The notes under the pieces are model-generated. The model was given only the letters and a program-made list of their open reading frames with translations, did no database searches and was not told the origin of the DNA. This document shows, one piece after another, positions 36,050 to 44,205 of a DNA stretch of 64,000 nt (position 1 is the stretch's first letter; each line of letters opens with the position of its first letter). The DNA is from Pseudobacter ginsenosidimutans. Its GTDB lineage: Bacteria; Bacteroidota; Bacteroidia; Chitinophagales; Chitinophagaceae. The position numbers and the translations under genes are program-made. The stretch lies in contig NZ_CP042431.1 in the NCBI RefSeq assembly GCF_007970185.1, forward strand, positions 3,348,001-3,412,000, in the 5' to 3' direction.

Positions 36050-37285
36050 TTACATTCCCATCTTTTGTTTCAGCTTGCTGTCGATAGCGTCCAGGAACTC
36101 TTCAGTGTACAGGTAGTGTTCACCGTGGTTCACTTTGTTGCCATGGATACATACTGCGAGGTCCTTGGTCATCTTACCTTCTTCCACTACTTCGATACAA
36201 ACGGCTTCAAGCGCGTTGGCGAAATCGATCAGCTCCTGGTTGTTATCCAGTTTGCCGCGGAAGGCCAGACCTCTTGTCCATGCGAAGATACTCGCAATGG
36301 GGTTGGTGCTGGTTGGTTTTCCTGCCTGGTGATCGCGGTAGTGACGGGTAACGGTACCGTGTGCAGCTTCAGCTTCCATGGTCTTTCCATCGGGAGTGAC
36401 CAGTACGGAAGTCATGAGACCGAGGGAGCCGAAGCCCTGTGCCACGCTGTCTGACTGTACGTCGCCATCATAGTTCTTACAGGCCCAAACGAAGTTACCA
36501 TTCCATTTGAGGGCAGAAGCAACCATATCGTCGATGAGGCGGTGTTCGTACACGATGCCTGCATCCTGGAATGCCTGTTTGAATTCGTTCTGATAGATGT
36601 CTTCAAAAATATCTTTGAAACGGCCATCGTATTTTTTGAGGATGGTGTTCTTGGTGCTGAGGTAGAGAGGCCATTTTTTGCTGAGCGCCATATTGAAGCA
36701 GCTGCGTGCAAAACCTTTGATGCTCTCGTCTGTGTTGTACATGGAAAGAGCAACGCCATCGCCTTTGAAATTGTACACTTCGAAGGTCTGTGGCTCGCCG
36801 CCATCTTCAGGAGTAAAGGTCATGGTGAGTTTACCCTTTCCTTTGATCACGGTATCGGTAGCGCGGTACTGGTCGCCGAAAGCATGACGGCCTACAATGA
36901 TGGGGGCAGTCCAGTTGCTAACCAGTCTCGGAATATTTTTGATCACGATGGGCTCACGGAATACGGTTCCGTCGAGGATATTGCGGATGGTGCCGTTGGG
37001 GCTCTTCCACATTTGTTTCAGGTTGAATTCTTTCACCCTTGCTTCGTCCGGGGTGATGGTGGCACATTTGATACCCACGCCGAATTCCCTGATGGCATTC
37101 GCTGCGTCGATGGTCACCTGGTCATTGGTCTGGTCCCTGTACTCGACGCCGAGGTCATAGTACCTGATATCAACATCGATATAGGGAAGGATCAGTTTCT
37201 CCTTGATGAACTTCCAGATGATCCGGGTCATTTCGTCACCATCCAATTCTACAACCGGATTAGCTACTTTGATTTTTTTGGCCAT
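36050..37285 (-). CDS. icd: NADP-dependent isocitrate dehydrogenase (eukaryote-like class)
   Basis: 411 residues. Oxidative decarboxylation of isocitrate to 2-oxoglutarate, supplying NADPH. The protein follows the IDH1/IDH2 class rather than the E. coli type: start [16 protein letters not shown], then [36 protein letters not shown], a cofactor stretch [11 protein letters not shown], and [14 protein letters not shown]. Metal-binding Asp lies in NYDGDVQSD. Stand-alone gene, convergent with T9SS paralog B. Confidence 0.97.
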   Translation of the reverse strand: MAKKIKVANPVVELDGDEMTRIIWKFIKEKLILPYIDVDIRYYDLGVEYRDQTNDQVTIDAANAIREFGVGIKCATITPDEARVKEFNLKQMWKSPNGTIRNILDGTVFREPIVIKNIPRLVSNWTAPIIVGRHAFGDQYRATDTVIKGKGKLTMTFTPEDGGEPQTFEVYNFKGDGVALSMYNTDESIKGFARSCFNMALSKKWPLYLSTKNTILKKYDGRFKDIFEDIYQNEFKQAFQDAGIVYEHRLIDDMVASALKWNGNFVWACKNYDGDVQSDSVAQGFGSLGLMTSVLVTPDGKTMEAEAAHGTVTRHYRDHQAGKPTSTNPIASIFAWTRGLAFRGKLDNNQELIDFANALEAVCIEVVEEGKMTKDLAVCIHGNKVNHGEHYLYTEEFLDAIDSKLKQKMGM

Positions 37286-37485
37286 GTCTTGTGATTTTAA
37301 GCTCAGTTAAGTTTGCGAATCTACGCCAAATGAGCTAATTGAGCAAAGCCAGTCCCATATTCAAAAAATTAATCTGTTGAGGGCAGGTACGCGGGATTGA
37401 AATACACGTTTTTTTTGCTGATGAGTAGTACAAAGGACTATATGAATGGTTTCTATTAGAAACAGAACTATTTTTACTTCTGGAT

Positions 37486-38124
37486 ATGGAGCATACTACG
37501 GAAGATAAAATGACCATATTGCTGGCATATGCAGACCGGATACAGGAGTATACCGGCCGCTCACTCCAGCTCAGTTCAGGGGATATCGCTTCTCTGGCCA
37601 ATATCATGGTGCTGCGTCAATACAGGCGCAGAGCGGATCTGGTGAAGGCGGGCGACAGAGAGCAATACCTGCATTTCATCGTGAAAGGACTGGTGCGTCA
37701 GTACTTCCGCGATCCCATAAGGGATGTAACCATTCACTTCGCCCGGGAAGGTGAAGCCGTCAGTTCATTCGTATCCTTTTTTTCAGGAAACCCTTCCCTC
37801 TGCCAACTCGAAACACTGGAACCTACCGTTACCCTGGCGTTGCCAAAAAACAAACTCGAGCAACTATTCCCCTATTCAAACCGCATAAACCGTATGGCCC
37901 GACTCATCCTTTCTGAACAGGTCCTGCAACAGGAACACTGGGAGCTCAATCACCTGCGCTACTCCATCCGCGAAAGGTTCCTGATGTTCATCAAGAACAA
38001 TCCGGAACTGTTTCTCAGGGTACCACATAAATACCAGGCATCTTACCTCGACATTGAACCTGAAACTTACAGCCGCCTTAAAACGCAACTGGAAAGAAAA
38101 GTGAATGCTATTCACGGAAAATAA
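37486..38124 (+). CDS. Crp/Fnr-family regulator, first of a tandem pair
   Basis: 212 residues. An effector-binding cyclic-nucleotide-like beta barrel fills ~20-135 (LVKAGDREQYLHFIVKGLVRQYF, VTIHFAREGEAVSSFVSFF) and a C-terminal winged helix ~145-210 includes SYLDIEPETYSRLKTQLERK. No Cys cluster for a [4Fe-4S] Fnr type and no clear cAMP Arg-Ser pair, so the ligand is unknown. The next gene, a paralog, starts 11 bp after this stop or overlaps it by 20 bp. Confidence 0.9.
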   Translation: MEHTTEDKMTILLAYADRIQEYTGRSLQLSSGDIASLANIMVLRQYRRRADLVKAGDREQYLHFIVKGLVRQYFRDPIRDVTIHFAREGEAVSSFVSFFSGNPSLCQLETLEPTVTLALPKNKLEQLFPYSNRINRMARLILSEQVLQQEHWELNHLRYSIRERFLMFIKNNPELFLRVPHKYQASYLDIEPETYSRLKTQLERKVNAIHGK

Positions 38125-38134
38125 TGTCGTTCCT

Positions 38135-38746
38135 ATGTCCCGATCCATCGATGTAAGAAATTATTTAGACCCCCTGTTCACTTACGTGCATCGCTATACG
38201 CAATTGCGCAAGGATGAACTATTGCAGCTCCTGCCATTCCTGGAGATAAAACTGTATGAGAAAAAAGAGATGATCCTGACCGCAGGAGAGGTAGACAATT
38301 ATCTCAATATCGTGGTGAAAGGAATGGCCCGCAAATACATCTCGCTTCCCAAGAAAAGGGAAGTGACGCTGCAACTGGCCACAGAAGGGCATTTCATTCA
38401 GTCCGAAGTGAGCTTCAATACAAGGCGGCCATCAGAGCTGAGCGTGCAGGCTGTAGAGCAGACCATCCTGATCCGCATCGAGCACCGCAAACTTGAAACC
38501 ATCATGCTGAGCTTCCCCTGGGCTGAAACGATCGGCAGGTTGCTGGTGGTAGAACTGGCAGCCGCCAGGGAGAAAAGACAATACAATGTGAGAATGAAAT
38601 CTGCCCGCCAGCGATTCCTCGATTATACAGCCAACCATCCGCAGATGATGCGGCGCGTGCCGATGAATGTACTGGCATCTTATCTCAATATGAAGCCTGA
38701 AACCCTGAGCAGGCTCAAGCGGTCAGTGAAAGACAAATTCAGTTAG
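38135..38746 (+). CDS. Crp/Fnr-family regulator, second of a tandem pair
   Basis: 203 residues from ATG 38135 (MSRSIDVRNYLDP); the frame also has an ATG at 38105 that overlaps the upstream gene by 20 bp and adds ten residues without family match. Beta barrel ~25-130 with EKKEMILTAGEVDNYLNIVVKG and VTLQLATEGHFIQSEVSF; winged helix ~140-200 with SYLNMKPETLSRLKR. It shares the domain plan and motif spacing of the first gene, consistent with duplication. The stop overlaps the convergent Nramp gene by 4 bp. Confidence 0.88.
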   Translation: MSRSIDVRNYLDPLFTYVHRYTQLRKDELLQLLPFLEIKLYEKKEMILTAGEVDNYLNIVVKGMARKYISLPKKREVTLQLATEGHFIQSEVSFNTRRPSELSVQAVEQTILIRIEHRKLETIMLSFPWAETIGRLLVVELAAAREKRQYNVRMKSARQRFLDYTANHPQMMRRVPMNVLASYLNMKPETLSRLKRSVKDKFS

Positions 38747-40632
38747 TTCCCCACATTCACCACCAGCACAGGGATATTGATCTCATGCCTTACCGAGTTG
38801 ATGGTTTCGCCATACAACCAGTCTTTCAATCCTCGGTGCCGGTGTGCGCCGATCACCAGCAGGTCAGCCTGCTGGTCCTTCACCAGCCTCGCGATCTCCT
38901 TGCTCCGGTTGCGGAAGCCGAGATGCCCGGATGCATTGAATCCTTTTTCCTGCATTTGCTGAACGTAAAAGTGTAAACGCTGTTCATCATTGCGCGTTTC
39001 AAAATCATCGCTTTCCAGACCGAGCATATGTGCGGAAGGACTTTCCACTACGTGTATGAGGATATATTCTGAATCTGTTTTGCCCTGCCCGATCGCATGG
39101 GATATCAACTGGCTGTCGTGCTCCCCGAATTCCATCGCCACGGCAATTCTTTTGTACGATGGTGTTTCCAGTTGCTGCAGTCCTGTAAGTTCCGGGTGCA
39201 TATCGATAGAGCCCGCGGCCTTTCTTCTCGCAAACAATGGATAGAAAGTGATATACACGAGCAGCGCCAGGAAGAAGAACCCGCCTGCAATGATCACAGA
39301 CTTCCAGAAGATACTGCCGGATTCATCGAAGAAGCCAGTGGTTTGACTGAGCACCATCTTGATATTGAGGTATACCAGTACGGAGGCGATCAGCCATGCG
39401 GACACTTTTACGATCGGCTTGATAGCAAATTCCCCCATCGTTTTCTTATCGCTCACAAAATGTATCAGGGGGATAACGGCAAAGCCCAGTTGCATACTGA
39501 GTACCACCTGGCTGAAGATGAGGAGGCTGTCCACTTCCTTATCGCCGAACAATCCGATCACGATGATGGCCGGGATGATGGCCAGCAGTCGCGTGAGCAG
39601 CCTGCGCATCCAGGGATTGATCCGCAAGCGCAGGTAACCTTCCATTACGATCTGCCCCGCGAGCGTGCCCGTAATGGTGGAGCTTTGTCCGGCTGCGATC
39701 AATGCCACAGCAAACAATATGGGAGCCAGTTTGGAACCGAGCATACCTTCCAGCAACTGGTGGGCTTCTCCGATCTCGGCAACGCCCAGACCATTCTTGA
39801 AGAAGACGGCAGCAGCGAGGATCAGGATAGCGGCATTCACCAGGAAAGCCACATTCAGCGCCACGGCGGAATCCACGAAACTCCATTTCAGTGCCTGTTT
39901 GATACCCGGAGAAGTTTTGCTGATCTTACGGGTTTGCACAAGCGCAGAGTGGAGGTAAAGGTTATGCGGCATCACGGTGGCACCGATGATACCGATGGCG
40001 ATGTACAGCGCTTCATCATTCGGGAAGGTTGGAACGAATCCTTTCACTACTTCAGAAGCTACCGGCTCCGCCATGATGATCTGCACAAGAAAAGACACTG
40101 CCACAACGGCCACCAGGCCGATGATGAAGGCTTCCATCTTGCGGATGCCCAGTCTTTGCAGCAACAACAACAATAAAGTATCGAAAACAGTAATGGCCAC
40201 ACCCCAGATCAGGGGAAGACCGGTGAGGAGATGTATACCGATGGCCATACCCAGCACTTCGGCCAGGTCTGTGGCGGCAATGGCGATTTCTGCGAGGATG
40301 TAAAGAACGAAGTTGACGCCCTTCGGGTAGGTCTCCCGGTTAGCCTGGGCCAGGTCCCGGCCACGGACGATTCCGAGGCGGGCGGAGAGGCTCTGCAACA
40401 GCAATGCCATGATATTGCTCATCAGCAGTACCCACAGCAGGGCATAACCGAATTTGGAGCCGCCTGCAAGATCGGTGGCCCAGTTGCCCGGGTCCATATA
40501 GCCAACGCTTACGAGATAGGCCGGACCGAAAAAGGAAAGAACTCTTTTCCAGCGGTTGGTATGTTTTGATACATCTACGGAAGCATGTACTTCACTGAGC
40601 GACCTGTCTGGCGGATGGTGCTTATTCATCAT
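38743..40632 (-). CDS. mntH: Nramp divalent-metal transporter fused to a universal stress protein domain
   Basis: 629 residues. Residues ~35-470 are the Nramp core of about eleven helices with metal-binding motifs GYMDPGNWATD in helix 1 and TVMPHNLYLHS in helix 6. Residues ~492-629 are a UspA domain (YKRIAVAMEFGEHDSQ ... DLLVIGAHRHRGLKDWLYGE). The Usp ATP motif is degenerate: GAHRHRG lacks the first Gly spacing and the final Ser/Thr is a GET, so nucleotide binding may be lost. It imports Mn2+ (or Fe2+) with protons. Its start overlaps the DtxR-type repressor gene by 11 bp, so the two form one operon. Confidence 0.95.
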   Translation of the reverse strand: MMNKHHPPDRSLSEVHASVDVSKHTNRWKRVLSFFGPAYLVSVGYMDPGNWATDLAGGSKFGYALLWVLLMSNIMALLLQSLSARLGIVRGRDLAQANRETYPKGVNFVLYILAEIAIAATDLAEVLGMAIGIHLLTGLPLIWGVAITVFDTLLLLLLQRLGIRKMEAFIIGLVAVVAVSFLVQIIMAEPVASEVVKGFVPTFPNDEALYIAIGIIGATVMPHNLYLHSALVQTRKISKTSPGIKQALKWSFVDSAVALNVAFLVNAAILILAAAVFFKNGLGVAEIGEAHQLLEGMLGSKLAPILFAVALIAAGQSSTITGTLAGQIVMEGYLRLRINPWMRRLLTRLLAIIPAIIVIGLFGDKEVDSLLIFSQVVLSMQLGFAVIPLIHFVSDKKTMGEFAIKPIVKVSAWLIASVLVYLNIKMVLSQTTGFFDESGSIFWKSVIIAGGFFFLALLVYITFYPLFARRKAAGSIDMHPELTGLQQLETPSYKRIAVAMEFGEHDSQLISHAIGQGKTDSEYILIHVVESPSAHMLGLESDDFETRNDEQRLHFYVQQMQEKGFNASGHLGFRNRSKEIARLVKDQQADLLVIGAHRHRGLKDWLYGETINSVRHEINIPVLVVNVGN

Positions 40633-41311
40633 ATTTCACAAATACGTTTTTGGCCACGTGCTCACTCACGGTGACGATGGTCTGATTTCTGATTTTCAAT
40701 TCCAGTGAATTGTCGAAGGCGAACACCTTCTTCACTTCTATCCTTGTGCCGAGGCCGATCTGTTTGTGTTTGAGGAGCTCCAGCATTTCCGGGCTCTGAT
40801 CACCGATGCCGCTCACTTCACCGGTCTTGTTCACGGGAAGATGCAGCAGGTCTACCTGCCTGATGAGGGTGAACCTTCCCTGGCTATCGGGGATAGGATC
40901 TCCATGCGGATCTGTTTTGGGGAAACCGAGGAATTCATCCAGGCGGTCTATCAGTTGCTTGCTGCTGATATGTTCCAGCTCTTCTGCAATCTCATGCACT
41001 TCATCCCAGCCGAAATTCAGTTTCTCCACCAGGAAATATTCCCAGAGGCGATGCTTGCGGATGATCTGCAGCGCCACTTTCCTGCCTTCCTGGCTTAACT
41101 TGAAACCCTTGTAGCGTTCATAGATGAGGAGCTTCTGCGCTTTCAGCTTTTTGAGCATATCTGTAACCGAAGCCGGACGGGTCTGCAGTTCATTGGCAAC
41201 ATCATTGGTAGTAACCACACCATCACTTTTCTGGAGATGGAAAATGGCCTTGAGATAATTTTCTTTGCTGCTGGAAAACTTCTGCATCGATTCCCTTTTC
41301 GCTTCACTCAT
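40622..41311 (-). CDS. DtxR/MntR-type metal-dependent repressor
   Basis: 229 residues. N-terminal winged HTH (~12-75: NYLKAIFHLQKSDGVVTTND, ASVTDMLKKLKAQKLL), metal-binding dimerisation region (~75-150: HRLWEYFLVEKLNFGWDEVHEIAEELEHI with the His/Glu/Cys-poor ligand set), and a C-terminal FeoA/SH3 domain (~160-225: IGLGTRIEVKKVFAFDNSLEL). It probably represses its own operon when Mn2+ or Fe2+ is ample. The overlap with mntH makes Mn-responsive control of the transporter the simplest reading. Confidence 0.94.
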   Translation of the reverse strand: MSEAKRESMQKFSSSKENYLKAIFHLQKSDGVVTTNDVANELQTRPASVTDMLKKLKAQKLLIYERYKGFKLSQEGRKVALQIIRKHRLWEYFLVEKLNFGWDEVHEIAEELEHISSKQLIDRLDEFLGFPKTDPHGDPIPDSQGRFTLIRQVDLLHLPVNKTGEVSGIGDQSPEMLELLKHKQIGLGTRIEVKKVFAFDNSLELKIRNQTIVTVSEHVAKNVFVKYDE

Positions 41312-41419
41312 CTAAAATTAAATTTAGACAAATCTAAAAAGAATTCGTAACAATCAAATAACTTTTCCGGGAGTGCTGCTGAATGCCTACTTTTAACGCA
41401 TCAACACCAATACCGGTAT

Positions 41420-42388
41420 ATGAAAAAATTTCTCTTCTTTTTGCCTGTATTGCTGCTGCTTGCAGTGGCGTGCAAAAACAAAAAGACCTCTCTGAAAGAT
41501 GGTGATAAAGTGGAAATAGGGGATTTCATCGAGTTCTTCCCTGAAATCTCACTGCCTTTCAGAATGGATGACACCTCACTGGTAAAAAAATCCAAAGACT
41601 CCTTTCTCATCGGAATGAAAATCTTTCAACAGTTCATTCCAGACAGTATCCTCAAAAAAGATTTCAATAATCTTTCCACGCTCAAACTCTATTCGGAAGC
41701 AAGGGTGAAAGAAAAAGGGAAAGAGACCTACCTCTTCGTGAAGGCAGTAGGAGGCAGCAAACGGGCCTGCTACCTGGTATGCTTCAGCGACGATAATAAA
41801 TACCTCAATGCCATGCCGCTGGTGAAAGATGGCTTCGATAATTCCACCAGCGCTTACGGATTGCTGGATAAGAAATACCAGATCATCACTTACAGGGAAC
41901 GCAGGCAGGGTGGAATGATCTCTACCTTCAAGCGCAATGTTTATTTCTACAACAACGCCGCCAATGAATTCACGCTGCTGATGACTGAGCCCAATGAAGA
42001 GATCATCGAGAATGTGATCAATCCCATCGATACTTTCAGCACCAAACATAAGCTCACCGGCGATTATGTGCAGAACAAGAAGAATTTCATTTCCTTCCGC
42101 GACAGCAAGCGGGCGAATGAACTAAGCTTCTTCGTTCACTTCGAAAAAAGTAATGGTGAGTGCAAGGGTGAGCTGAAAGGCGTGGCCAAACTCGTGAATA
42201 ATACACTCGCGGTATACCAGGAAAGCGGCAATCCCTGCGAACTGCAGTTCAGTTTCAAAGGAAATACAGTTACCATGAAAGAAACAGGTGGCTGCGGCTC
42301 CTGGCGGGATATCAAATGCTTCTTTGAAGGCAGCTACACCAGAAAGAAAGCCCCCAAATCCTCAGAGGCCGCCGGAAAGAAAAAATAG
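41420..42388 (+). CDS. Predicted lipoprotein, unknown family
   Basis: 322 residues. Lipoprotein signal KKFLFFLPVLLLLAVAC (Cys about residue 18). No family I recognise. The first two-thirds resembles a general beta-rich structural protein with PEISLPFRMDDTSL near 40-53 and RRQGGMISTFKRNVYFY; the last ~110 residues include GDYVQNKKNFISF and a possible disulfide stretch ETGGCGSWRDIKC. C-terminal tail is Lys-rich (KKAPKSSEAAGKKK). It is divergent from the DtxR-type gene by 108 bp and precedes the GT35-like gene by 98 bp. Confidence 0.65.
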   Translation: MKKFLFFLPVLLLLAVACKNKKTSLKDGDKVEIGDFIEFFPEISLPFRMDDTSLVKKSKDSFLIGMKIFQQFIPDSILKKDFNNLSTLKLYSEARVKEKGKETYLFVKAVGGSKRACYLVCFSDDNKYLNAMPLVKDGFDNSTSAYGLLDKKYQIITYRERRQGGMISTFKRNVYFYNNAANEFTLLMTEPNEEIIENVINPIDTFSTKHKLTGDYVQNKKNFISFRDSKRANELSFFVHFEKSNGECKGELKGVAKLVNNTLAVYQESGNPCELQFSFKGNTVTMKETGGCGSWRDIKCFFEGSYTRKKAPKSSEAAGKKK

Positions 42389-42486
42389 AATAAGCCCCGC
42401 GGTATTATGATTTTATAGAATAAGCAGTATATTGCAACCGTTTGTGTATTTAGTACACATATTGAATTCACCAAGCAAACGAAACT

Positions 42487-44139
42487 ATGAGCTTTACCAA
42501 CTATAATGTTCCGTACCCCATCAACGAGTCTTACAAAACCAAAGTGGCTTACTTCTCCATGGAGTTTGCTGTTCATCAGCCACTGAAGATCTACAGCGGT
42601 GGGCTGGGATTTTTGAGTGGATCGCATCTCAGGAGTGCCTATGAGCTCCGTCAGAATATGATCGGGATCGGCATTCTCTGGAAATATGGTTACTATGATC
42701 AGGCGCGCAACCAGGATGAAACTTTGCAGGTGACCTGGATGGAAAAACATTACAGTTTCCTGGAAGATACCGGTATCCAGTTCCAGATCATCATTCACGA
42801 TCACCCGGTATGGGTAAAGGTCTGGTACCTCAATCCCGAAACATTCGGTACTGCTCCGCTCTTTCTGCTCAGCACCGATGTGCCCGAGAATGATTATGTT
42901 TCCCAGACCATCACGCATCGTTTATATGATGCCAATGTGGCTACCAAGGTAGCCCAGTTCATCTTACTGGGAGTGGGCGGCGCCAAACTGGTGGACGAAC
43001 TCAATTTCAATCCGGACAGGTACCACCTGAATGAAGCGCATGGCGTTTCTTCCGTATTCTATCTCTATAAGAAATTCGGTAATGTGGAAGACATCAAAAA
43101 ACGTTTGGTGTTCACCACACATACGCCTGAAGAAGCCGGTAACGAAAAGCATGATATCTATCTCTGTCAGAAGATGAGTTATTTCTGCGGACTGGGACTG
43201 GATGAAGTGCGCAAGCTCACGGGCATCGAAGATGATCAGTTCAATCACTCGCTGGTGGCGCTGCGCTTTGCACATCTCGCCAATGGTGTATCGCAATTGC
43301 ATGGCGTGGTGAGCAGGCTGATGTGGGGCAAGTATCCCGGTGTTTGCCCGATCATCTCCATCACCAACGCGCAGAACTGGCGCTACTGGGCCGATAAGCA
43401 GTTGTATCGCTTCATGGAAGAGAACAATGATGCCGGCTGGGATGATCGTAAACGTTATCTCAAACGCAGGTCTTTCGAGATCGTGGCAGACCAGACCGGA
43501 AAACTTTTCAAACCCGATGTGTTCACCATTGTATGGGCCAGGAGGTTTGCAGGTTACAAACGCGCTGATTTCCTCACACGCAATAAGGAAAGGTTCGAGA
43601 AATTATTATCGAACAAGCAATATCCCGTTCAGATCATCTGGGCCGGAAAGCCTTATCCGATGGACTATCCCGCTATCAACGAGTTCAACAGCCTGGTGAA
43701 CCTCAGCAAGAAATACAATAATGTAGCGGTTCTGACGGGTTATGAACTGACATTATCGAAGAGGTTGAAACAGGCAGCGGACTGCTGGCTGAATAATCCC
43801 CGTGTGCCCCGCGAAGCGTCCGGCACCAGTGGCATGACGGCTGCCATGAACGGCGCCGTGAATTTCTCTACTGATGATGGCTGGATCCCGGAGTTCATCA
43901 ACAATGCCAATAATGGTTTTGTGGTGCCGAAAGGAGATTATGCCCGCATGAACACGCAGGAGCAGGATGATTATGATCTGAACAAGATCTATGATATGCT
44001 GGAACAGGAGATCCTTCCCTTATACTATAATCAATACGATACCTGGAGGTCTGTTGCCATCAATGGTATGCGCGATGTACGTTTCCGTTTTGAATCGGGC
44101 AGGATGGCCAACGAATATTACCAGGAGCTCTATAAATAA
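42487..44139 (+). CDS. GT35 alpha-glucan phosphorylase-like protein lacking the PLP lysine
   Basis: 550 residues, short relative to the 800-850 of E. coli/rabbit phosphorylases but like the TIGR02094-type short form. Recognisable blocks: KVAYFSMEFAVHQPLKIYSGGLG (N-terminus), FTTHTPEEAGNEKHD, VWARRFAGYKRADF (phosphate-binding Arg/Lys), and EASGTSGMTAAMNGAVNF. In classical enzymes the last motif has the Lys that anchors pyridoxal phosphate (TGNMKF or TSGMK); here it is Thr451, codon ACG at 43837-43839. Activity as a PLP-dependent phosphorylase is therefore doubtful unless PLP is held otherwise. Operon partner unclear. Confidence 0.85.
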   Translation: MSFTNYNVPYPINESYKTKVAYFSMEFAVHQPLKIYSGGLGFLSGSHLRSAYELRQNMIGIGILWKYGYYDQARNQDETLQVTWMEKHYSFLEDTGIQFQIIIHDHPVWVKVWYLNPETFGTAPLFLLSTDVPENDYVSQTITHRLYDANVATKVAQFILLGVGGAKLVDELNFNPDRYHLNEAHGVSSVFYLYKKFGNVEDIKKRLVFTTHTPEEAGNEKHDIYLCQKMSYFCGLGLDEVRKLTGIEDDQFNHSLVALRFAHLANGVSQLHGVVSRLMWGKYPGVCPIISITNAQNWRYWADKQLYRFMEENNDAGWDDRKRYLKRRSFEIVADQTGKLFKPDVFTIVWARRFAGYKRADFLTRNKERFEKLLSNKQYPVQIIWAGKPYPMDYPAINEFNSLVNLSKKYNNVAVLTGYELTLSKRLKQAADCWLNNPRVPREASGTSGMTAAMNGAVNFSTDDGWIPEFINNANNGFVVPKGDYARMNTQEQDDYDLNKIYDMLEQEILPLYYNQYDTWRSVAINGMRDVRFRFESGRMANEYYQELYK

Positions 44140-44205
44140 TTCTGGCGGATTGTGTAATTGCAGAGAACTGCGCATCCATTAGCTGTATTCACCAAAATCG
44201 ATTGT

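Noticed and set aside
39097-40176. 359-codon antisense frame inside the Nramp gene
   Set aside because: It is a shadow of a well-supported transporter; sequence is His/Gln-rich nonsense with no domain.
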